Shown here piece by piece: positions 1 to 6,358 of a stretch of 28,614 bases of DNA. The stretch is from Nephthysia sp036513515. GTDB lineage: Bacteria > Chloroflexota > Dormibacteria > Dormibacterales > Dormibacteraceae. The translations under genes were made by a program, and so were the position numbers. How positions within the stretch are numbered: position 1 is the stretch's first letter; each line of letters opens with the position of its first letter. The notes beneath the pieces are model-generated. The model saw nothing but the letters and a program-made list of their open reading frames with translations. It made no database searches and was not told the origin of the DNA. The stretch lies in the NCBI GenBank assembly GCA_036513515.1, contig DATBYW010000155.1, positions 1 through 28,614 of the forward strand. The letters are read 5' to 3'.

Positions 1-1
1 T

Positions 2-175
2 GACACCCTCCGGCAGACCTTCCGCTCGATGTCGGAGGAGGACCTGGACCGTCCCCTCCGCTGGCCGGAATGGCCTGCGCGCTCGATCCGGACCTCCATC
101 CCCTACATGCTCGAGCATGAGGACAGCCACCTGGACGAACTCCGCACGGCCCTCCCTCAACTCCGAGCCAGCTAA
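2..175 (+). CDS. C-terminal end of a possible DinB-like protein (partial)
   Basis: An open frame enters from the left edge and stops at TAA 173-175, giving the last 57 residues of a protein whose start lies outside the window. The tail has a Trp-rich stretch (RWPEWPARS) followed by IPYMLEHEDSHLDELR, which resembles the last helix of DinB/YfiT-type four-helix metal-binding proteins, where a late His-x3-His supplies metal ligands (here H..DSH). This is the only plus-strand gene supported, and it runs convergently towards priA. Family assignment rests on this short tail alone, so it is tentative; that the frame is a real coding end is more likely than not, because it reads as a normal acidic amphipathic helix. 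Confidence 0.45.
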   Translation, partial: DTLRQTFRSMSEEDLDRPLRWPEWPARSIRTSIPYMLEHEDSHLDELRTALPQLRAS

Positions 176-176
176 C

Positions 177-195
177 AGGCCGAGGGCCTCTTTCT
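177..195 (+). terminator. weak terminator-like hairpin after the plus-strand gene
   Basis: Two bases after the TAA stop, AGGCC (177-181) and GGCCT (185-189) can form a 5-bp stem with a 3-base loop, followed by CTTTCTC. The stem is short and the T-tract is interrupted. The rest of the 176-312 gap between the convergent genes holds no gene I can support. Confidence 0.3.
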
Positions 196-312
196 CCCTA
201 CCCCTCCGGCACGGAGATGACCGCTATTTCCGCAGGTCGCGGACGCGCTTGGCTTTGAACTCGGTCTTGGGCAGGGAGCCGGAGGACCTGCCGCCATCGT
301 CCGCGAGGAGCT

Positions 313-2292
313 TCAGGCCACCGGGTCCACGTCGTAGGACCAGCCGCGCCCTCGGGGCGCAAGCCCGCGCACTCGCTCCAGGCGCTCGCCCTTCAGGGTC
401 ACCTGCCAGCGGTAGTCCCCCCGAAGCCGGTGGATGAAGGCGGGCGAGGGTCCGAGGAGCTTCACCCCCTCGATCCGCTGGCGGAGCAGAGAGGCGGCCA
501 GCGTCTCGGCCGCCTCACGGGCGGTCGACGCGGCCAGATCCGGGTCCTCGTTGGAGTACGTCAGCACGGCCAGCTCGGCATAGGGCGGGAACTCGAACGC
601 CTGGCGGGAAGGGAGCTCGTCCAGGTAGAAGCCGAGGTAGTCCCCGGCCTGAGCGCGCCGGAGGCTGTAGTGGTCCGGATTAGAGGTCTGCACGACCACG
701 TGGGCCGGCCGCCGGCTCCTACCGGCGCGTCCCGCCGCCTGGCTGACTAGATCGAAAGTCACCTCGGCGGAACGGTAGTCAGGAAAGTGGAGTGGGAGAT
801 CGGCGTCAACCACCCCCACCGCCGTCACCGCCTCCAGGTCCAGTCCTCGAGCCACCAGCTGGGTGCCGACCAGGATGTCGGCCTTTCCGGAGGCGAAGGT
901 CTCCAGGATCTCGAAATAGGCGTCCGGACCGCGCGCCACGTCTCGATCCAGCCTGAGGACGCGGGCCGCCGGCCAGAGTCGCTTGACGGTGCCCTCCAGA
1001 CGCTGGGTCCCCAGCCCCAGCCCCCGGATCTGTCTAGAGCCGCAGTAGGGGCAGTAGGCGGGCATGGGGCGGGCGTAGCCGCAGTAGTGGCACGAGAGCC
1101 CGTCCAGCTCCAGGTGCTGGACCAGGGAGACCGAGCATTGGGGGCACTGGACCGAGCGGCCGCAGTCGCGGCAGAGCACGAAGGTGGCCGCCCCTCTCCG
1201 GTTGAGGAAGAGGATGGCCTGCTCCTCGTTCTCCAGCGCGCGGTTCACCGTCTCCAGCAGAGGCCGGCTCAGGGGCAGGCGGTTGCCCCGGTGCAGCTCC
1301 TCGCGCATGTCGACGAGTTCGATCTCGGCCCGCTGGCCGCTGATCCGCCGAGGCAGCTCGGCCAGGGCCAGCCCGCCGGACCTGGCTTCGCTGTAGGTGG
1401 AGACGCTTGGCGTGGCGGAGCCGAGCACCAGCTTTGCCCCCGTCGCCTCCGCGAGTCGCCGCGCCACCCAGCCTGCCTCATAGCGCGGCGTCCGGTCCTG
1501 CTTGTAAGCGCTGGACCCCTCCTCGTCGACGCAGATCAGGCCCAGTCGCGGAACCGGGGCGAACACCGCCGAGCGGCTGCCGATCACCAGGTCCACCTCT
1601 CCGCGCCGAACGCGCCACCACTGCTGAGCGCGCTCCAACTCGGTCAGCTGGCTGTGCAGTATCGCTAGAGGAACGCCCAGGCGCCTCGAGAAGCGTTCCA
1701 CGAGCTGCGGCGTCAGCGATATCTCCGGCACCAGGATCAAGGCTCGGAGCCCCGCCTCCAGCGCGGCCGCGGCCGCGGCCATGTAGACCTCGGTCTTGCC
1801 GCTCGCGGGAACTCCATGGAGCAGAACCTTTCGCCGAGCCTGGATCAACTCCAGGGCCCGCGTTTGATCGGGCGTGAGCGCAGGGCCGACCTGGGGTGGC
1901 CGGGAAGGGGTCGCGTAGGCCAGCAGCTGGCTGTGCCTGGTCTGCCTGCTGGAGGGTCCCGCGCCGCTCGAGCGAGCCCCTCGGACTCGGGGTGGCAGCA
2001 TCGCCCTGAGACACTCGATCAAGGGCGCCCAGTAATGCTCCGCCACGGCCCGGGCCAGCTCGATCTGATGAGGAAGGAGCAGGGGCGCGGGGTCCGCCCT
2101 CTCCACCTCTCGGACCTCGATGTCGGGCTCTTCGGCCTGAAGCGAAACTACGTAGCCATAGGAGCTCCGGCGCCCGAAGGGCACCCAGACCCGTTGGCCG
2201 GGGACCAGCTCGAGCCCGTCCGGAACCGCGTAGGTGTAGGTCTCGTGGTCCAGCGAACGGGCCGCCTCCACGGCGACCTCTGCGTACAGCAA
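313..2292 (-). CDS. priA: primosomal replication-restart helicase PriA
   Basis: PriA reloads the replicative helicase at stalled or repaired forks. The 659-residue product has the N-terminal DNA-binding strand region (VPFGRR near residue 36), a Walker A motif GVPASGKT (160-167), motif II DEEG (256-259), GSATPS (291-296), eight zinc-ligand cysteines (374, 377, 383, 386, 401, 404, 414, 417), GLGTQRLE (426-433) and the arginine-finger block QAAGRAGR (518-525). It ends with the family's DVDPV tail. It is somewhat shorter than the usual 700-750 residues. Motif II is DEEH in most PriA proteins, so DEEG is unusual. The intact Walker A sets it apart from the degenerate PriA of mycobacteria. The TTG start lies just after the lipoprotein stop and retains the whole N-terminal strand; an in-frame GTG seven codons later is an alternative. 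It is the last gene of the leftward block. Confidence 0.96.
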   Translation of the reverse strand: MLYAEVAVEAARSLDHETYTYAVPDGLELVPGQRVWVPFGRRSSYGYVVSLQAEEPDIEVREVERADPAPLLLPHQIELARAVAEHYWAPLIECLRAMLPPRVRGARSSGAGPSSRQTRHSQLLAYATPSRPPQVGPALTPDQTRALELIQARRKVLLHGVPASGKTEVYMAAAAAALEAGLRALILVPEISLTPQLVERFSRRLGVPLAILHSQLTELERAQQWWRVRRGEVDLVIGSRSAVFAPVPRLGLICVDEEGSSAYKQDRTPRYEAGWVARRLAEATGAKLVLGSATPSVSTYSEARSGGLALAELPRRISGQRAEIELVDMREELHRGNRLPLSRPLLETVNRALENEEQAILFLNRRGAATFVLCRDCGRSVQCPQCSVSLVQHLELDGLSCHYCGYARPMPAYCPYCGSRQIRGLGLGTQRLEGTVKRLWPAARVLRLDRDVARGPDAYFEILETFASGKADILVGTQLVARGLDLEAVTAVGVVDADLPLHFPDYRSAEVTFDLVSQAAGRAGRSRRPAHVVVQTSNPDHYSLRRAQAGDYLGFYLDELPSRQAFEFPPYAELAVLTYSNEDPDLAASTAREAAETLAASLLRQRIEGVKLLGPSPAFIHRLRGDYRWQVTLKGERLERVRGLAPRGRGWSYDVDPVA

Positions 2293-2295
2293 CCT

Positions 2296-3078
2296 CTAGT
2301 TGAAGATCTGTTCCGGCGCAACCGGCGCCGCCGAGTCGGGCGGCTTGATGGTGCCCACTCGCGCCGAGCGAACATCCATGGAGTTGTCGACCTTCTGCTT
2401 GGTCCCGGCGGCCGGGTCCATGCCCGTGAGGTGCGCCTCGACCCGAGCGAGGTTGTCGCCGGGGATGGTCGTGTAGACGTCGAGCTCCGCGCTCGCGCCC
2501 TTCAGGAAGGCCGTCTCGCTGCTGCCTTCGACCACGATCGCCTGGAGCTGCTCCAGCTGGTCCGGGGCGGGCTTGACCGCGTACTTGTGCGCGAACCCCG
2601 CATTGACGTGGGTCAGGGAAGAGGCGGAAATCGAGCTCGCCAGAAGCACCGTCTCCCTGACCAGGTCGAGCCGGAGGGCCGGGAAGAATGAAGTGGTCGC
2701 GCTGAGGGGCGTCGTGCGCCAGTCGGAAGTGCCCCGCCGCTTCACGTAGAGCTGCGTGTCCGTCAGGACCATGTCGTAGTCGAGCCCTGTCCGTCCCGAC
2801 GTCACGTGGTAGCTGAGCCGTGCGAAGCCGTCCTTGAGCACCCCGTCCTGGCTGGTGGCGTGGACGGTCAGGGCCTGGCCACTCGGGACCGCCCCGCCGG
2901 TGAGGGCGAGCGATTCGTCCATCGTGAAGGCGATTCCGGTCGAGTCGGCGGCCCGGATCGCTGCCGCGATGGCCTTGCCGTCCTTGTCCTGGTCGGCCTG
3001 ACTCCGGGTCGCGGGGGCGCCGCAGCCCACCAAGGCCGCCAGCACCAGCGCGCAGAGCGCCGCTGCCAGCCCTCTCAC
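2296..3078 (-). CDS. exported lipoprotein, LppX/LprG-like
   Basis: The 260-residue product starts with a lipoprotein signal: a short basic start, a hydrophobic run, and lipobox LVGC with Cys19. This predicts Lgt lipidation, LspA cleavage (lspA is in the same block) and anchoring on the outer face of the membrane. The mature part alternates strands with motifs such as LTGGAVPSGQ and YDMVLTDTQLYVKR, reminiscent of the LppX/LprAFG beta-barrel-half fold that binds lipids in mycobacteria. That comparison is by pattern only. The GTG start overlaps the coaBC stop by four bases (GTGA, 3075-3078), and priA begins three bases after its stop, so it is probably translated with both. A lipoprotein between coaBC and priA is not a standard arrangement. 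Lipoprotein nature is secure; family and function are not. Confidence 0.8.
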   Translation of the reverse strand: MRGLAAALCALVLAALVGCGAPATRSQADQDKDGKAIAAAIRAADSTGIAFTMDESLALTGGAVPSGQALTVHATSQDGVLKDGFARLSYHVTSGRTGLDYDMVLTDTQLYVKRRGTSDWRTTPLSATTSFFPALRLDLVRETVLLASSISASSLTHVNAGFAHKYAVKPAPDQLEQLQAIVVEGSSETAFLKGASAELDVYTTIPGDNLARVEAHLTGMDPAAGTKQKVDNSMDVRSARVGTIKPPDSAAPVAPEQIFN

Positions 3079-4304
3079 GTCAGCCGCGGCGCCACCGCGT
3101 CCAGGATGCGGTCGGCCATCTCGCGCTTGGTCATCCTCTCGATCTCGAGCCGCGTGCCATCCCGGAACAGGAGGATGCCCGCGTTGTGCTCGGAGCCGAA
3201 GGCGATGTCCCGGCGGCTGACGTCATTGGCCAGGATGGCGTCCAGTCCTTTGTGCTGGATCTTCTCGGCGGCCTTGCCTTCCAGGTCTGTGCTTTCGGCG
3301 GCGAAGCCCAGGCGAAAAACCCCTTCCGCACCCGGCTCGCGGGCCAGCTCGGCCAGCAGGTCCAGGTTCTTCTCCAGGCGGAGGACCAGTTCCGTGCGGT
3401 CTTCGCGCCGGATCTTCTCGGCAGCTTGCTCGGCCGGCCGGAAGTCGGCCACCGCCGCCGCCATGACCAGAAGATCCGCGCCCGGCAGCTCTGCGCGCAG
3501 GGCTGCCAGCATCTCGGCGGCCGTCTCCACCGACACCTGCCGAACCCCCGGGTGCGAAGCGTGGTCGGCGGTGGTGACCAGCGCCACCTCGGCGCCCCGC
3601 TCGGCGGCCGCCGCCGCCACGGCGAAGCCCATCTTCCCGCTCGAGTAGTTGCTCAGGAACCGCACGGGGTCGATCGGTTCCCTGGTGCCCCCGGCGCTGA
3701 CCAGCACCCGCCGGCCGGCCAGGTCGTGGCGAGCCTGCAACGCCTGGGCCATCGTCTCCAGGATCGCCGCGCTCCCGGCCAGACGGCCCGCGCCCACGTG
3801 GCCGCTGGCCAGGTGCCCGGCTTCGGGCTGGACGACCAGGACGCCATCGGCCAGCAGCGAGGCGACATTGGCCCTCACGCTGGGCTTCGCCCACATGGCG
3901 TCGTTCATGGCAGGTGCCACGACGACCGGGCAGCGGGAGGCGAGCACGGTGGCCGTGACCAGGTCGTCCGCGTGACCGTGAGCGACTCTGGCCAGGAGGT
4001 TGGCGGTGGCCGGGGCCACCAGGATCAGCTGCGCCCAGTCGCCGAGCTCCACGTGAGGCTCAGGGTGGCCGCCTCCGCTCCAGAGGTCGAGCTCGACCGG
4101 CCGGCCGGAGACGCCCTGAAAGGTCGGGGGCCCCACGAAGCGCGCGGCCGAGGCGGTCATCGCGACTCGCACCTGGCACTCCGCCTGGACCAGCCGGGAG
4201 ACCAGGTCGGCCACCTTGTAAGCGGCCACGCCGCCGCCGACCAGGACCGCGATCCGGCGGCCGCGCAGTGCGGCCGGCACCTCAGCGGGTTCCAGCGGGC
4301 TCAC
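3075..4304 (-). CDS. coaBC: bifunctional phosphopantothenoylcysteine decarboxylase/synthetase (CoaBC)
   Basis: This enzyme makes 4'-phosphopantetheine for coenzyme A: CoaB ligates cysteine to phosphopantothenate and CoaC decarboxylates the product with FMN. The 409-residue protein has a CoaC domain (about 15-190) with GGGVAAYK (23-30), the catalytic His84, PATAN (98-102) and PAMN (131-134). A CoaB domain follows (about 195-409) with SAGGTREPIDPVR (203-215), SNYSSGKMG (218-226) and AAVADFRP (283-290). Where CoaC proteins usually have ACG, this one reads ASG (Ser168). KNPDIL is KNLDLL here. The frame stays open to 4556, but the GTG at 4304 is chosen because AGAGGAG (4319-4313) sits eight bases upstream and homology begins just after. 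It overlaps the gmk end by 23 bases. Confidence 0.95.
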   Translation of the reverse strand: MSPLEPAEVPAALRGRRIAVLVGGGVAAYKVADLVSRLVQAECQVRVAMTASAARFVGPPTFQGVSGRPVELDLWSGGGHPEPHVELGDWAQLILVAPATANLLARVAHGHADDLVTATVLASRCPVVVAPAMNDAMWAKPSVRANVASLLADGVLVVQPEAGHLASGHVGAGRLAGSAAILETMAQALQARHDLAGRRVLVSAGGTREPIDPVRFLSNYSSGKMGFAVAAAAAERGAEVALVTTADHASHPGVRQVSVETAAEMLAALRAELPGADLLVMAAAVADFRPAEQAAEKIRREDRTELVLRLEKNLDLLAELAREPGAEGVFRLGFAAESTDLEGKAAEKIQHKGLDAILANDVSRRDIAFGSEHNAGILLFRDGTRLEIERMTKREMADRILDAVAPRLT

Positions 4305-4893
4305 GCCCGGTACTCCTCTGCGACTCCACGATCCGCTGGATCTCGGCCACCGCCCGCTCGGCGTCGTCGTTGACGACGACGTGGTCGTAGCGGTCGGCGA
4401 AGCCCATCTCCACCTCCGCCAGCCGCTGACGGGCAGCGATCTCCCTCGGCGTCTCGGTTGCACGCTCGATGCGCCTTCGCAGCAGCTCGTCCATCGATGG
4501 CGGTTTGATGAAGATGTAGACGGCCTCGGGGCGCTTTCGCCGCATCTGCTCGGCACCGTGAACGTCGATCTTGACGATCACGTCATGGCCGTCGGCGCGC
4601 GCCTCGTCCAGCCGGCGCCCCGAGGTGCCGTAGAGGTGACCGTTGATGGTTGCGTGCTCGAGAAGCTCGCCCTCGGCCAGCAGCCGCCGGAAGGCCGCCC
4701 TGTCCACGAAGCTGTAGTGCTCGCCGTCCACCTCGTAGTCCCGGCGGGGACGGGTTGTGTACGAGACTGAGTAGCGAAGGCGGGGATCGCGGGCCAGCAG
4801 CTGCTCTATGAGGGTGTCCTTTCCCACCCCGCCCGGTCCGGAGATGACCACGACCAGACCGGGGCTCGTGCCCGCCCCATCTCCGCGGCTCAC
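4282..4893 (-). CDS. gmk: guanylate kinase
   Basis: Gmk phosphorylates GMP to GDP with ATP in the cytoplasm. The 203-residue product has a P-loop GPGGVGKDT (19-27; the family more often has GPSGxGK), the GMP-binding SVSYTTRPRR segment, DGEHYSFV, the ATINGHLYGTS strand, and the lid and adenine-binding region ending YDHVVVND. Length is typical. The GTG start overlaps the stop of the upstream pseudouridine synthase by four bases (GTGA, 4890-4893), and coaBC begins inside its last codons, so the three genes are tightly linked. gmk-coaBC-priA is a common arrangement in many phyla, usually with rpoZ between gmk and coaBC; rpoZ is absent here. Confidence 0.96.
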   Translation of the reverse strand: MSRGDGAGTSPGLVVVISGPGGVGKDTLIEQLLARDPRLRYSVSYTTRPRRDYEVDGEHYSFVDRAAFRRLLAEGELLEHATINGHLYGTSGRRLDEARADGHDVIVKIDVHGAEQMRRKRPEAVYIFIKPPSMDELLRRRIERATETPREIAARQRLAEVEMGFADRYDHVVVNDDAERAVAEIQRIVESQRSTGREPAGTR

Positions 4894-5804
4894 GGTGAGG
4901 ACGACCTCCCGGGCTCGCCGCCGTCCAGCGACTCCCAGAATCGCTGAAAGTCTGCCGGCGGCTCGGCTTCGAAGCTCATCTCGGCGCCTGTCCTCGGGTG
5001 GCGAAAGCGGAGCCGCCAGGCATGGAGCAGCGGCCGGTCCGGCGCCCCGGCACGAGCGTGGCCGGACCTTTTGCCAGGCCGCGAGCGGGCGGCGCGGCGA
5101 CCGTAGAGCTCATCACCGGCGACTGGATGCCCGAGGCTGGCCAGGTGCACCCGGACCTGATGGGTGCGGCCGCTCTCCAGATCGCACCGGACCAGTGTAT
5201 GACCCGCCCGGCGCTCGACCACCGTGTACCGAGTGCGGGCCGGGCGGCCCCCCTGGACGACCGCCATCCGGAGGCGGTTCCCGGGGTCCCGGCCGATCGG
5301 CCCCTCCAGGATGCCCGCCGGCGTCCTTATCTCACCTTCCACGATGGCCAGGTAGCTGCGGCTCAACGTCCGCGCCGCCAGCTGCGCCGCCAGCGCCCTG
5401 TGCGCCTGGTCGTTGCGGGCGGCCAGCATCAGCCCTGAGGTGCCTTTGTCAAGGCGGTGCACGATGCCCGGCCGAGCCGCGCCGCCGCTGGCTGACCACT
5501 CGCCGCCTCGCCCCAGCAGTGCGTGCACCAGCGTTCCCGTCCAGTTGCCGGGCGCAGGATGCACCACCATGCCGGCCGCCTTGTCGATGACGACCAGGTC
5601 CTGGTCCTCGTACAGAACATCGAGCGGAATCGCCTCAGGCTCCGGCGCCAGGTCCAGCCGCTCGGGCGGCTCGTACTCGAGCAGGTCGCCCTCCCCAATC
5701 CGCGCCGAGGGCCGTTCCGGGCGGCCGTTGACGGTCACCAATCCGGCGCGGGCCAGCCGGCCGGCGGCGGAGCGGCTGAGCGCCGGGTCCAGCGCCGCGA
5801 GCAC
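4890..5804 (-). CDS. rluD: RluA/RluD-family 23S rRNA pseudouridine synthase
   Basis: The protein isomerises uridine to pseudouridine in large-subunit rRNA, probably the helix 69 sites by analogy with RluD. It has an N-terminal S4-type RNA-binding domain (SRSAAGRLARAGLVTVNG) and the synthase domain with VIDKAAGMVVHPAPG, the catalytic-Asp motif HRLDKGTSGL, SYLAIVEG and the late GRTHQVRVHLASLGHPVAGD block. The reading frame and 3' end are secure but the start is not. S4 homology extends upstream to about 5845 (VIRVAGTAGRLDSVL), yet no ATG, GTG or TTG lies in frame there. The GTG at 5804 is the nearest standard start and would trim the first S4 strand. The gene follows lspA, the usual lspA-rluD pairing, and its stop overlaps the gmk start. 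Confidence 0.9.
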   Translation of the reverse strand: MLAALDPALSRSAAGRLARAGLVTVNGRPERPSARIGEGDLLEYEPPERLDLAPEPEAIPLDVLYEDQDLVVIDKAAGMVVHPAPGNWTGTLVHALLGRGGEWSASGGAARPGIVHRLDKGTSGLMLAARNDQAHRALAAQLAARTLSRSYLAIVEGEIRTPAGILEGPIGRDPGNRLRMAVVQGGRPARTRYTVVERRAGHTLVRCDLESGRTHQVRVHLASLGHPVAGDELYGRRAARSRPGKRSGHARAGAPDRPLLHAWRLRFRHPRTGAEMSFEAEPPADFQRFWESLDGGEPGRSSSP

Positions 5805-5830
5805 GCTGTCCAGCCGCCCGGCCGTGCCTG

Positions 5831-6358
5831 CTACCCGGATGACCCGCTTCGCTGGCGTAGCACGTACCCGAGCAGCAGGAGCACGACACCGACCGTTATC
5901 GCCGAGTCGGCCACGTTGAAGACGGGCCAGAAATGCAGCGCGATGAAGTCGGTGACGGTGCCGTGGAGGAGCCGGTCGTAGCCGTTGCCCGCCGTGCCAC
6001 CCAGGATCAGCCCCAAGAGCACTCCGGCCCCGGTGCCGACTGGGTTCCGTACCACATAGAAGACCAGGCCGACGGCAACCACGACGGAGGCGACGAGGAA
6101 GACCGCGGTCGCCTCCTGGGCGACGCCGAAGGCGGCGCCGGGATTCTGGGTGTTGGTGATCCAGACGTGAGGAAGCGCGGCCCGCTCCGTTCCCGGCTGC
6201 ACATTGGCCACGACGAGCCGCTTGCTTATCCGGTCGGCGATGAAGACGATCGCGGCCACCACCGCGAAGAGCGTGCGGCCCTGAAATGCCTGGGACCGCC
6301 GCGCTGCGGAAGGGTCCGGGCCGCGGTCGTTCAGTTCGCCCGTCGGAGCCCGATCCAA
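5831..6358 (-). CDS. lspA: lipoprotein signal peptidase (signal peptidase II)
   Basis: LspA removes the signal peptide from diacylglyceryl-modified prolipoproteins in the membrane; the lipoprotein encoded at 2296-3078 is a likely substrate. The 175-residue product has four predicted membrane helices (about 29-45, 83-103, 110-124, 152-168) and the family signatures NPGAAFG (72-78), GNGYDR (124-129), VTDF (135-138) and FNVADS (147-152). Asp128 and Asp151 correspond to the catalytic aspartate pair. The start is a TTG inside the end of ileS, with GGAG seven bases upstream, giving a 28-base overlap with ileS and a soluble N-terminal stretch of about 28 residues. ileS-lspA-rluD is a widespread gene order. 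Confidence 0.96.
   Translation of the reverse strand: MDRAPTGELNDRGPDPSAARRSQAFQGRTLFAVVAAIVFIADRISKRLVVANVQPGTERAALPHVWITNTQNPGAAFGVAQEATAVFLVASVVVAVGLVFYVVRNPVGTGAGVLLGLILGGTAGNGYDRLLHGTVTDFIALHFWPVFNVADSAITVGVVLLLLGYVLRQRSGSSG

Noticed and set aside
238..345. Minus-strand frame ending in LPKTEFKAKRVRDLRK just after priA
   Set aside because: It looks vaguely like a protein C-terminus, but no start or upstream domain supports it and its upstream part overlaps the real end of priA.
4305..4556. Longer N-terminus for coaBC
   Set aside because: The extra residues are Arg/Ser/Trp-rich gmk sequence in the wrong frame, and a good ribosome-binding site precedes the GTG at 4304.
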